From NCBI RefSeq assembly GCF_030272615.1, contig NC_081411.1:186396949-186460948 (forward strand): 64,000 bases of DNA, given 5' to 3'. The position numbers and the translations under genes were made by a program. Shown piece after piece: positions 34,382-46,300 of this stretch. The DNA is from Cryptomeria japonica (lineage: Eukaryota; Streptophyta; Pinopsida; Cupressales; Cupressaceae). The stretch's first letter is position 1. Every line of letters begins with the position of its first letter. The notes under the pieces are model-generated. The model ran no database searches, had not been told where the DNA came from, and was given only the letters and a program-made list of their open reading frames with translations.

Positions 34382-36002
34382 TGTGATGGATGAAAATTGA
34401 ATCAAGTAAACTAAGACCCGATCCCACTCTCATGTACACATTGGAATAGAAAAGAGCCTAAGGAGATGATTAACTTTGACTACTACTTGTAAGAGAGAGT
34501 CAAGGAATATCTTTAGGTTTTCTATTCATTTCCTACTATGAAGAGGAGATGTGCAAAATGTGATAGTGTGATCAACTAGGCTAAGGAGATAACTAGAGAT
34601 GCTAGTATAAACTGAAAATACAAAAAAATACAAATCCGAAACTGAGATATTGAATATAGAGAAGGAAGGGGAATTCAAATGTGCCTCTGTCACTGAAATT
34701 TGATGTTGATTATGCAGGACTAGAGCGTCACACCTTGGTCCTTGATACTGCACCCTACTGTACTTCTAGGATTTGGATCCTGAAAGTATGCACTGTGGAA
34801 CTACCAAAAGAAACCAAAAAACCTAGAGGACCAGGGTGCCACACCCCAGTCTAAAAAAACTAAGTTCTTATTTTGAGATTGAGCATACACTTGTGTGATC
34901 TATTGGTTTCGAATATTGTGTGTCCGTCGGATTTTTGTACCTACACCTACAACTTGAAAAATGGTGTCTAGGTGGCTATATGGGGGTTTTCCTTAGTCAA
35001 ACCCCTTGTTTTAGTGATTTAAACCTCCACAAATAGCCAACAATGTATTGAAAATGTGTGTGCAAGAATCTTGTGTATGTGCAAGATCCTAAATGAACAA
35101 GAAAGTAAATCTAGAGTTCTACCCTATGCTTGGAGAGTAAACCTTAAATGAGTGTAAATTCTTAAAATCACAAATGCAATAATGGATTTAAAGCATGAAT
35201 GAAAATTTGAAAATGAATGTTATGAAGCTCATACAAAGACATGAAAATAACATGAAACCATACCAAATCCTAAGGGAGAGGTACAAGACAATCAATAGTC
35301 AGTGATCTCCTATTATTCTTCAATGTCTTCAAAGCTCCAATTGATGGTGAAAATGGTTGATGAAGACTTGACATATGCTTGTTTTTTTATTGAATACTTC
35401 ACATAAACTTTCACTTTCACTTCATAAGGGGCTCCTTCAAAATTTCTAGATGGATCCTTCAAATGAGGAAAGAAAAGGCTATATGTATGAACCCTAACTT
35501 TGTTTTTGATCATAGGGTGACCTATAATCAATATAATTTCACAATCCTTTGGATTTAAACATAAAAAATACTGTCAAAACATGCTCTTGAAATTTAGGGA
35601 GAAAAAGTAGGGACCATGATGCCTTGCCATGGTCCGATTGACTTTTTCCCAAATTTTTAGGGAAGCAAGCTATCACGATTCTAAAGTCAATTCCATAAGG
35701 ATGTGATGATTCAAGGTGTTTAGATGTGCAAAATTGGGCCTTGGAGGTCGAAATAGGACATAATTAGGGCTTTTGATGAATTAATTAATTAAAAGAATAC
35801 AATAAAAAAGGGCACACTTAGGGTAAAGGGCCCAATTTTATGATGTGTAGAGGAATGAAAGAGGACTTTAGATCTAATTAAATTAATTACTTAAATTCTT
35901 AAAAGGAATTTAAAATTCAAGATGAAAACACATTAAGGTGGATGCTAACCTAAGCATGGAATTGTACTACCCAATTAAGGGTGTACAATTTATGACGCTA
36001 CA
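34382..36002 (-). repeat. 3' LTR of G2
   Basis: TGTAGCGTCATAAATTG at the minus-strand start, ...CATCACA at the end. It adjoins AAAGTGGGAGCTAAA (36003-36017), the probable polypurine tract. Confidence 0.9.
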
Positions 36003-37380
36003 TTTAGCTCCCACTTTAGTGGTCATATGACACTACATGCATATGCAAGCTAAAGTATAGAAAAGTAAACATTTAAGAAAAAGGATAATCCACAAGGTGT
36101 CAGACGAAGCCCACATCAGTATCTATAGTACACTATTAGAAACCACACCCTACAAAACCACATATTGTTAGGTAAAATCATAAAATCACCTAAATTCTTA
36201 CTAAGGAAGTGATGAAATTTGATGGTAGCTATATGCCCCCCTATTTCAGCTTGCTAATTAGTGAGTTGAAATAGGGTATCATGTTTACCACATGGAATTA
36301 TGAAAGAAAATTGATGACAAATATTCACAACAAGGTTTGATACAAGATCAAAAACAATGGAGAATCATTTGGTAAGAAAGAGAGCTAAACCTTAATTCTA
36401 ACACAAGAAAGAGTGTGAGGATTGAAGCTTTCTAACAAAAGATGAAAGATTAAGTGGAAAAATACAAAATTAGGGTTTGGAAAAGAATTACCATTTAAAT
36501 TTTGAATAGGAGGAGATCATTATCCAAAGACATCCTCCTTTGAGAATAGAGGGGATCTTTGATAAAGATATAATCTTTAGAAGGAAGAATGAGAAGAGAA
36601 GAATACACACTTTCTCTAATATTTAGGAAAAGAGGATTATTAGCAAAAGATTACACACTTTCACTAAGGAGAGATTGTTCAGGTTCTAGATAAGGAAGAC
36701 ACATATTCTATGAAAGAAATGACATCAAATGAAAATACAACTTAACAAAGGAAAGGGGAATCTTTATAGAAAAGAATAGAGGATTGAAATATCACCCTTT
36801 CCCCCCAAGCATAGAGGAAAGGACATCAAAGAAAGATCATTTATAAAATAAACACTCTTATAAAAGAAGGATATAGATCCTCATCAGGGATAAGCACGTT
36901 CACAACATAGAAGGGTTCATTATAAAGATATCACTCAATGATTTGATGAATGATTAGAGACTTCTGACACTAAGGAAGAGGTCCTACTTAAGGATATGTA
37001 CTGAAGATACTCATTAGGGATACTTGTTCCAATATGAGAGAGGGAATTCCCAATAGGAATATACACCTCTACAATTAATAAGAGATTCTTATAGAAGACA
37101 CTACTTCACAAAGGGGAAAGTTTTAATCTTAAGAGGGAGAGATGTTTGAAATCAATCTTCCCCCACACATAGAGAAAAGAGGGGGGACAAAAATAGGCTA
37201 TTATGTTTCTTCCAAAGTATGATTGCATGTAAAATTTTACTATCATGAACAACAATGAGCCCAAATAAGTGAGCTACTAATGTCACATATTGATGAGCAA
37301 CATAATATCCATTAATGTTATTTGAAGATATGATAGATTGGATAAGGAATTTAAATATAACATGTTAAATTATCTACCAT
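36003..37380 (-). other. G2 3' non-coding region
   Basis: About 1.4 kb of A-rich sequence without a credible gene. Phrases such as CTCATCAGGGATAAGCACG (near 36880) and CTCATTAGGGATACTTG (near 37011) recur in degenerate form, suggesting decayed internal repeats. No RT or integrase motif is visible on either strand. Confidence 0.6.
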
Positions 37381-39072
37381 CTATGATATTAAACACATGT
37401 ATAAGATGATAAATATTGAAAACTCTTGATCAAGAGAGTAGTTTGTAGGAGAAGAATAGGCCACTAAGTCATGCTCCTCTTGCACATGAGAAACCTTAGG
37501 AAAAGGACATGTATAACTCATTAGGGCCTTATTTCTGGAAGAGAGGATATTAGAATGAATAGAAAATATAGATTCATAAGTGGTATTGGAACTCTTGGTG
37601 AGATTCATAAAGAGAGTTTCTAATCATCATAATTTACTTATGAGTGGGATGAGTGTTGAGAGATGTAGAGGATGATTTAATTGAGGCAAAGTCATAATCA
37701 CTACTAAATATAGAATTCATATTGAGAGATGGTATTTTAGATGCTTTGGTAGGCTTTGAAGAATTATATCCAAGTCCAAATGAAGCTTCATGTATATTTT
37801 GTTCTAAAGGAAACTTAATCTCTTGTTCATTTGCGCCACAACCATTGCCATTATATCCACTCTTAGCTAAAATGTGAAAACTTGGACCATAAAGGGATGC
37901 CATATCAGAAAGAGATGGTGGGGCCTCATAGGTCTCAATGCCATAATTAGATGAATAAGAAGAATATTATGTAGAATTGTTTGAATTAGAAGTAGCCACA
38001 AAATTGTTACTAAGTTCTTTAGATAAAGTGGGTTGCTCTTTAGTTTCCACCATATTGTCTTCCTTTTTAGTCTTAGGTTCTCTTGGAGGGAATTTGTACT
38101 CCCCTACAAAGGTAGGTGTAAAGTCTAAGGGCCCCCAATCATCTTCCAAGAGAACTTTTTCTAGCAAGAAAATGTCTTTAGGAGGAGATGGTGATTCAGT
38201 GTGAAGAGAAGAAGAACCAAGAGTACTCAAGGAAATAGGCATACTTGAAGATGTAGGAGTGTTGTCAAAAGAATTGGAAGTAGTTGAAAAAGAAGATGTT
38301 GTTTGCAATGAAGCTTGTAAATTAGTATCGACAAACAAAGTATACATCTTATTGTTGTAGATGAACTTAATTTGCCTAGAAAAAGTAGAAGGGACAACTT
38401 GCATACAATGAAGCCAAGGTCACCCTAATAGAAGGTTAATTAAGATCATTGCGCATAACATGAATAGGTGTAGGTAAAATAATAGGTCCCACCTTGATAG
38501 GTAGGGTTATAGTACCTAAAGAAGATCTAGCAACATTATCAAAGCCATGAATAGGAAGAGGATCTAGTTTAATAAGAGATGTATCCACCTTGATTTTATG
38601 TAATAATTTACATTAAGGCTAGAGCCATTATCAACAAGGGTTCTTCTTATCGAATTACCATTGATAAGGACAACAATCATAAGGGTCTATTATATTGATG
38701 TTGTATCTCATGGGAGAACAACTCATCTTGTGCAAATACAATTTGAGCTTTAGATTCATTTATAGGATCAATCAAAGAAGCCATATAATTAGGTGTCACT
38801 GCTGGTGGGACATCTAAGTTCTTTAAAGCATCTTGTAACATTCCATAATAAGTGGATGGAGTTTGAATAAAATTTTAAAGAAATATTTTGGTAGGAGTAG
38901 CTTTAAGTTGTTTGATAAGATCATACTCTTTATCAAGAGATTGGGATATATGGGGTGTTTGTGGAAGAATAGGTTGAGAAGAAGGAAGTGAAGAAGGGAT
39001 AATAGGAGGAGGATTAGGTTGCCTATTATTCCATGTATTATATGTGTGGGAAATTGAATTGTAACTCTGTCA
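37381..39072 (-). pseudogene. G2 retropepsin with G-patch segment
   Basis: Reading down the minus strand there is a pre-protease linker (EYDLIKQLKATPTKIFL, YGMLQDALKNLDVPPAVTPN, near 38960-38790). Then comes the protease: IRRTLVDNGSSLNV at about 38650-38610 with catalytic Asp and Gly in place (D-N-G), and SLGTITLPIKVGPIILP. After a stop, VVPSTFSRQIKFIYNNKMY follows in the frame from 38404. A Ser/Thr-rich, then acidic linker leads to a G-patch, KSGYNGNGCGANEQEIKFP (about 37864-37808). Frameshifts at about 38595 and stops near 38430 and 37965 break it. The order protease then G-patch resembles betaretroviral protease/G-patch layouts. Confidence 0.78.
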
Positions 39073-40070
39073 GGTGATTTGTTTAGCATACTCATAAGGG
39101 CTCTTGGTAGGTTAACATCCTTGTTCAATAATAAATAGTTTGTTAGGAGTACAAAAGGAATCATTACTATAACCACCTTGAACCACAAAGAGAGGCTTGT
39201 TTAGATGTTGAGAACTTGGAGAAGGACGAGCACCTTGAACTGTGAAGAGGGGATTATTAGGTGTTTCATAACCATTCACATGTATCATATTGAACAAAGA
39301 TGGTTTAGGAATATAAAACCCTTGTGACCTAAGATCATTCGTATTATAAAAGATTATTGAAAGAAATGTTGATAGGCTCTTCTTGCACCAAAATGATATC
39401 ATGGATAGGATCAATTTTGGGAGATAGACTAGAAGTAGGCATTATTATTTTATCCCTAAAGGTAAAGTTATTGAAATAGGGTATAGTGTTCATAGGAAAG
39501 ATCATATCATCCTTCATCACCAAAGGATATACATGGGAGAGGGATTCTCTACGAGAAGGATCAACATTACTCTTCAAAACTTCATCCTTGAGAGGGAGAT
39601 CTTTGAAAGAGATATTAACAATATCTTCTTAGACTAGAGTATCTTCATGAGTAGAGGCAAATGGGGGAGAGGGAATTGCTTCATCTTTAGAGGAAAATTG
39701 ATTGAAATGAATAGAAGGTGAGGTGTTATTAAGGAAATTGTCAATAATATCACCCTTTTTTATCTTAATGTCCTCTTCTTTGACCAAGGTAATATTATGG
39801 GAGAGGGACTAGTAAGAGAGTAATCAACATTGTTCTCTAAAGGTTCATCCCAATAAGGGAGATTATTGAGAGAGGTGTTTAAAATATCTTTTTGCACCAT
39901 GATGTCCCCATTGCTAAGGCTAATTTTAAAAGAGGAAATAACACTATTTATTAATGCTTTATCCTTAGAATGGAGAGAATTAATACGTTTTGTTGAAATC
40001 ATCCTCTTGCCTCAAAATGTCTTTAGTGGGATCTTTAGGAGAGAGCATTTAGGAAATTACTTATAATTTC
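39073..40070 (-). pseudogene. G2 repeat-protein region, copy 1
   Basis: Minus-strand frames (40002-39760, 39577-39344, 39414-39112) encode degenerate units built around '(I/T)(L/M)VQ(K/E)(E/D)..N(T/I)..NNLP' (for example IMVQKDILNTSLNNLPYWDE and ILVQEEPINISFNNLL) spaced some tens of residues apart. The end is richer in Pro/Asn with PLFTVQGARPSPSSQHLNKP. It occupies the gag position of the element but shows no capsid domain or zinc knuckle. Function unknown. It continues beyond solo LTR H at 48351. Confidence 0.6.
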
Positions 40071-42313
40071 TGTAATGCCCCGCCAAGGAACCCTAGAGGA
40101 TCTAACTAAATAAATTCAAAAAAGAGTGAATTTTTTCTTTAGTTTTGAAACATTAAGTGTACATCCTATAATTGTTTAGGAATGAATCAAACTTAATTGC
40201 AGAAGAGAAAGAAATCTAATAAACTATCCTCTAAGGTTCCTTAACGATGCTACTATACTACCCATACAACATTTAAGAAACAAATCTAATCTTAGTTAAC
40301 ATACGATACATAAATGAGCATAACACGATAACTATTAAAATAAACTATCCATACATATTTTAGATTCATGAAACTGCATTGCATTCAAATAAATTCTAAG
40401 CTAAATTCATTGTATAACCAATATCACTAGTTCCTATGACATACAAAGTAATGAATAAAGAACTTGTGAGCATTTAATTACATAAGATCAACAATTCCAT
40501 TTGTAATATAAGACATCACCTAAACCCCATTTCACTTACATCAAAATTACATCAAATTTACAACATAGTTGCATCATTGGATACGTGGACATGTAAATAA
40601 TATAATTACACCTGATTTAAACATAAGTACAATATGATAGTAGAATGAAATCTCCACCTAAATCACTTAGCTGATCATATCCAAGAGAGGCAACTAGAGA
40701 AATTACAAAGCCAATCCACACATAAATAGGTTCAAAATCCCTGAAGGAAGAAGCCAAATACCACCCAGCCATGTGGACCCTGAAGAGCCACCCCCCATGC
40801 TAGGAGATAGACATAAGGCCCTCAAGCACACAATCTAGGATAAACAAAACATGGTCCAAACAAAATTTCATTGGGTTAAATCACAATCAAGATACACATA
40901 TATGAATCTCTAAACATGAATACTCCAAAGGCTACAAATACAGAGGCAAGACACTAGTGCTCACAAGGGGATAGTGTCATCACATAGCTTGATATGGGTT
41001 ATCCTGGCAAGTCTCCATAGGCCCCAAGCCCCATCTTGGGTTTCCTGGTAGCCTCTCCTGACCCTTGGCCTCCATTCAAGTTTCATGTGAAACCAACATA
41101 CCTTTCAAGAGGACAAAGTAGTTGATCATGCCATTCCAGGGCTTCCCACCTCATCTCAAGCCTAAATGAACACTCAAGCCATGAGTAGGGCATACATTAT
41201 CTTGATTAATGTGTTTATCTACCTAACCCCCTAATTCATTATTTAGGTTATCACTTATTAAGAAACTTTCCCAATGGGTTACCTTGGCAATCACTTTAGG
41301 ATCCTGGCCCCCATGGAGAGCCACTCCCCCTTATGACACTAAGCCTACTCAAATCCAACCCAAGGCAACAAATGAAACACCATCAAATAACCATATAAAG
41401 AGACCCAACCAAGCCTTAGAATAACATTGCATCTTAATCACATAAACATCAAATACAATAGCTTCCATCAAAGAGCACAACATGGCTCAATCTCATAAGG
41501 AAAGTAATGATAAAATACTAAGAGACACATAAGCCAGTATAGACTTCCATAATTAAAGCCCAAGCAGAAAATCTGAAGATAATATCACTGACAAACATCC
41601 AAGACGTAGGGTAAAACATTGTCCAATAATATATCAAAGTGTGTTTCAAAAGGATTGAAACCATCAACATAACTTTGCCACATATGTCCCTATCTTAGGA
41701 GACATTCTCTAAAAAACATGAGGATGACCAAATCATAAACCAAACCACCATACAATAACCATAGCTAAACAAGGGAATTGAACTAATACTCAATTACTAA
41801 AACATGAGTAAGCACTTATGATATATAAAATACAATATGTAAAATTATAATTTATTTTACTCCATTAGTTAAAACTAATATTATTAAATTTACTCCCTTA
41901 ATTAATTAACCATAATTAATAAAACATTTATCTCATATACCTATGTTTTTGTTTTAATAACTAATTTTTTAACCATGCATCTATAATGCATGATCTTTTT
42001 ATAAAAAAATTAAAAATAATTATTAAAACACAATACATGTCTTATGAAAAAGAAAATTATTAATTAAATGAAGATGCATGGGTTATAGGATAAGTAAAGT
42101 CTTATCAATAATAAATAATCTATCCTATACTGGTTTTTGTTTTGAAAAGAAAAACAAGTTAAAATAAATAGATTTTAATTAAGTAAATAAATATAGTAGA
42201 GATGTACCTTTACTGAAAAGTAAGTTAAAGAGGAAACTTAATCTGGGAATTGTATGTTCTTATTTATTTATTTATTTATTTTAGGAAGCTTTCATTCCAA
42301 ATGAAACTAATTT
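40071..42313 (+). mobile_element. Partial copy of solo LTR H
   Basis: It begins TGTAATGCCCCGCC after atttc (40066-40070), identical to the TSD at the far end of H (48346-48350). It is cut at 42313 by the duplication breakpoint. It is AT-rich; no gene is seen, although it contains a moderately GC-rich block at about 40740-41340 rich in CCC/GGG runs. An (ATTT)n run lies at about 42261-42283. Confidence 0.8.
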
Positions 42314-42318
42314 TCTTG

Positions 42319-43376
42319 GGTGATTTGTTTAGCATACTCATAAGGGCTCTTAGTAGGATGACCTCCTCACACAGTAATAAATGGTTTGTTAGGAGTGCAA
42401 AAAGAATCATTACTATAACCACCTTGAACCACAAAGAGAGGCTTGTTTAGATGTTGAGAATTTGGAGGACTAGCACCTTGAACTATTAAGAGGGGCTTAT
42501 TAGGTATTTCATAGCCATTAACATGAATAAGATTGATCAAAGATGGTTTAGGAATATCAAACCCTTGTGATGTAAGATCATTCACTTGCTCCAAGGTAGC
42601 CTTATGAATTTTAGAAGAAGGATGAACATCATTCATATGATAAATATTATTGAAAGAAATGTTGATAGGCTCTTTCTTGCACCAAAATGTTATCATGGAT
42701 AGGATCAATTTTGGGAGATAGACTAGAATTAGGCATTAATGTTTCATCCCTAGAGGTAAAGTTATTGAAAGAAGGTATAGTGTTAGTAGGAAAGATCATA
42801 TCATCCTTCATCACCAAAGGATCTACATGGGAGAGGGATTCTCTAGGAGAAGGATCAACATTACTCTTCAAAAACTTCATCCTTGAGAGGGAGATCTTTG
42901 AAAGATATAAATTATTAACAATCTCTTCTTAGAATAGAGTATCCTCATGAGTAGAGCCAAGCAGAGGAGAGGGAAATGCTTCATCTTTATAGGAAAAATG
43001 ATTGAAATGAATAGAAGGTGAGGTGTTATTAAGGAAATTGTCAATCATATCACCCTTTTTTAATCTTAGTGTCATCTTCTTTGACCAAGGTACTCTTATG
43101 GGGGAGGGACATAGTAAGAGAGTAATCAACATCATTCTCCAAAGGTTCATCCCAAAAAGGGAGATTATTGAGAGAGGTGTTAAAAATGTCTTTTTGCACC
43201 ATGATGTCCCCATTGTTAAGGCCAATTTCAAGAGAGGGAATAACACTATTTATTAATTCTTTATCCTTATAAGGGAGAGAATTAATACATGTGTTGTTAA
43301 AATCATCCTCTTGCCTCAAAATATATTTAGTGGGATCTTTAGGAGAGAGAGCATTAAGGAAATCACTTATAATTTT
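42319..43376 (-). pseudogene. G2 repeat-protein region, copy 2
   Basis: This is the second copy of the repeat-protein coding sequence. Frames at 43319-43050, 43246-42929, 42880-42647 and 42708-42367 show the same units as copy 1 (IMVQKDIFNTSLNNLPFWDE, IPSFNNFTSRDETLMP, LNKPLFVVQGGYSNDSF). It keeps a few segments lost in copy 1, for example about 60 bp near 42585-42645 (EQVNDLTSQGF context). Frames are broken in both copies. Confidence 0.6.
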
Positions 43377-46300
43377 TGTAATGCCCCACCAAGGAACCTG
43401 AGAGGATATAACTAAATAAATTCAAATAAGAGTGAAATATTTTTCTTTTTGAAACATTAAGTCTACATCCTATAATTGTTTAGGGATGAATCAAACTTAA
43501 TTGCAAAAGCAGAATAAAGCTAATAAACTATCCTCTAAGGTTCCTTAACGATACTACTATACTACCCATACAACATTTAAGAAATAAATCTAATCTTAGT
43601 TAACATACGATACATAAATGAGCATAACACAATAACTATTAAAATAAACTATCCATACATATTTCAGAATCATGAAACTACATTGCATTCATATAACTTC
43701 TAAGCTAAATTCATTATATAACCAATATGACTAGTTCCTACGACATACAAAGTAATGAATACAAAACTTGTGAGCATTTAATTACATAAGATCAACAATT
43801 ACATTTACTAATATAAGACATATCACCTAAATCCCATTTCACTTACATCAAAATTACATCATTGGCCACATGGACATGTAAATAATATAATTTCACCTGA
43901 TTTAAACATAAGTACAATATGATAGTAGAATGAAATCTCCACCTAACTCACTTAGCTGATCATATCCAAGAGAGGCAACTGGAGAAGGTACAAAGCCAAT
44001 CCACACATAAATAGGTTCAAAATCCCTGATGCAAGAAGCCAACTACCACCCAACCATGTGGATCCCAAAGAGCCACCCCCTGTGCTAGGAGATAGACATA
44101 AGGCCCTCAAGCACACAATCAAGGATGAAAAAAACATGGTCCAAACAAACTTCCACCGGGTTAAATCACAATCAAGATACACATAGATGAATCTCTAAAT
44201 AGGAACACTCCATAGGCAACAAATACAGAGGCAGGACACTAGTGCTCACAAGGGGAGAGTGCCATCACATATCTTGATATGGGTTATCCTGACAATTCTC
44301 CATAGGCCCTGACCCCCATCCTGGGTTATCCTCGTAGCCTCTCCCGACCTCTGGCCCCCATTCAAGTCTCATGCGGAACCAATATACCTTTCAAGAGGAC
44401 AAGGTAGTTGATCATGCCATTCTAGGCCTTCCCACCTCATCTTGAGTCTAAACAAGCAATCAAGTCATGAGTGGGGCATACATTATCTTTATTAATGTGT
44501 TTATCTACCTAACCCCCTAATTCATTAGTTAGGTTATCACTTATTAAGAAACTCTCCCAATGGGTTATCCTAGTGACCACTTTAGGATCCTGCCCCCCAT
44601 GGAGATCCACTCCCCCTCATGACACTAAGCCTACTCAAATCCAACCCAAGGCAACAGATGAAACACCATCAAATAACCATATAATGAGACCCAATCAAGC
44701 CTTAGAATAACATCGCATCTTAATAACATAAACATCAAATACAATAGCTTCCATCAAAGAGCACAACATGGCTCAATCTCATAAGGAGAGTAATGATAAA
44801 ATACCAAGAGACATATAAGCTAGTATAGGTCTCCATAATTAAAGCCCAAATAGAAAATCTAAATACAATATCACTGACACACATCCAAGACGTAGGGTAA
44901 AACATCGTCCAATAATGCATCAAAGTGTGTTTCAAAAGGATTCAAACTATCAACATAACTTGGCAACATACATCTCTATCTTAGGGAAACAATCTCTTAA
45001 AAACACGAGGATGACCAAACCATAAACCAAACCACCTTACAATAACAATAGCTAAACAAGTGGAATGAACTAACAATCAATTACTAAAATATGAGTAAAC
45101 ACTTATGATATATAAAATACAACATGTAAAATTATTAATTTTTTACTTCATTAGTTAAAACTAATATTATTAAATTTACTCCTTTAATTAATTATCCTTA
45201 ATTAATAAAACATTTATCTCATTAATTAATTAATAAAACATTTATCTCATATACCTATGTTTTTGTTTTAATAACTAATTTTTAACCATGCATTTATAAT
45301 GCATGATCTTTTTATGAAAAAATAAAAAAATAATTATTAAAACACAATACACGTCTCATGAAAAAGTAAATTATTAATTAAATGAAGATGCATGGGTTAT
45401 ACGATAAGTAAAGTCTTAGCAATAATAAATAATCTATCCTCATACTGCTTTTTGTTTTGAAAAGAAAAACAAGTTAAAATAAATAGATTTTAATTAAGTA
45501 AATAAATATAGTAAAGGTGTACCTTTATTGAAAAGTAAGTTATAGAGGAAACTTAATGTGGGAATCAAATGCTCTTATTTATTTATTAGTACTTGCTGTT
45601 AGGCAAATACTATTGTAATGGTTTTTTTTTTTTTTTTACAGTTAACTAGTTATTAAAAAATTTAATTTGAACCAATTACAAACAAGGTTTTATTTTTGTT
45701 TTTAAAAATATTTTTATTTTCTAAAGTTATGTGTGCAATTTTTAAGTTTACATATTATAAATTTTTTTTTTTTGTATCCTGATTGGCCAATACAACTTTT
45801 ATTGTTATAAGCGGATTTTTCGGAAATCTAAAACAAATAATGTTTGTGACAACCATTTAGGCGGGAATATAGGTACCGATTAATAATGTAATTTTTTATA
45901 TTCCAGTAGTCCATCAATTGAAGCATATCAGTAGTTTGGTGTTAAATATTTAGATTAATTAGCTTTATTGATGTTCATGACAATTAATCTTGAACTATGA
46001 TCTATTAGGAATTATATTTTATTTTTTTAATATATATAATTTATCATATATTTATAATATTAAATAAAAAATTCATATTGAAAATTTACTTGATAACAAA
46101 ATTATTATAAAAAATAATAATTCAAATTATTTAAGATTTCAATTACACTCAATTAAAAAATTAACAAAGGCAAGTACTCACCACTATGTGGCACTTGCTT
46201 TAGGAAGCTTTCATTCCAAATGAAACTAATTTCTACTATTCAACATAAATCCAAATTATGAAAGATCTATTTTACACACCAAAGAGAGGAGAATGGAGGT

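Larger units (their letters stand above)
39073..42313 (-). repeat. Tandem duplication unit, copy 1 (3.24 kb)
   Basis: This segment is repeated directly at 42319-46232. It joins G2 coding sequence (39073-40070) to the left part of solo LTR H (40071-42313). The junction between copies, 42314-42318, holds a few unmatched bases (tcttg), as left by non-homologous end joining. Because both parts are duplicated together, the event happened after H inserted. Confidence 0.88.
42319..46232 (-). repeat. Tandem duplication unit, copy 2
   Basis: This is the direct repeat of 39073-42313, extended by a ~611-bp insertion (45589-46199) absent from copy 1. Coding sequence and H sequence are in the same order as in copy 1. 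Confidence 0.88.

Noticed and set aside
39073-46232. The two 3.2-kb repeats as an LTR pair
   Set aside because: They are adjacent with no internal region, each contains G2 coding sequence, and the LTR-type ends lie inside the repeats.
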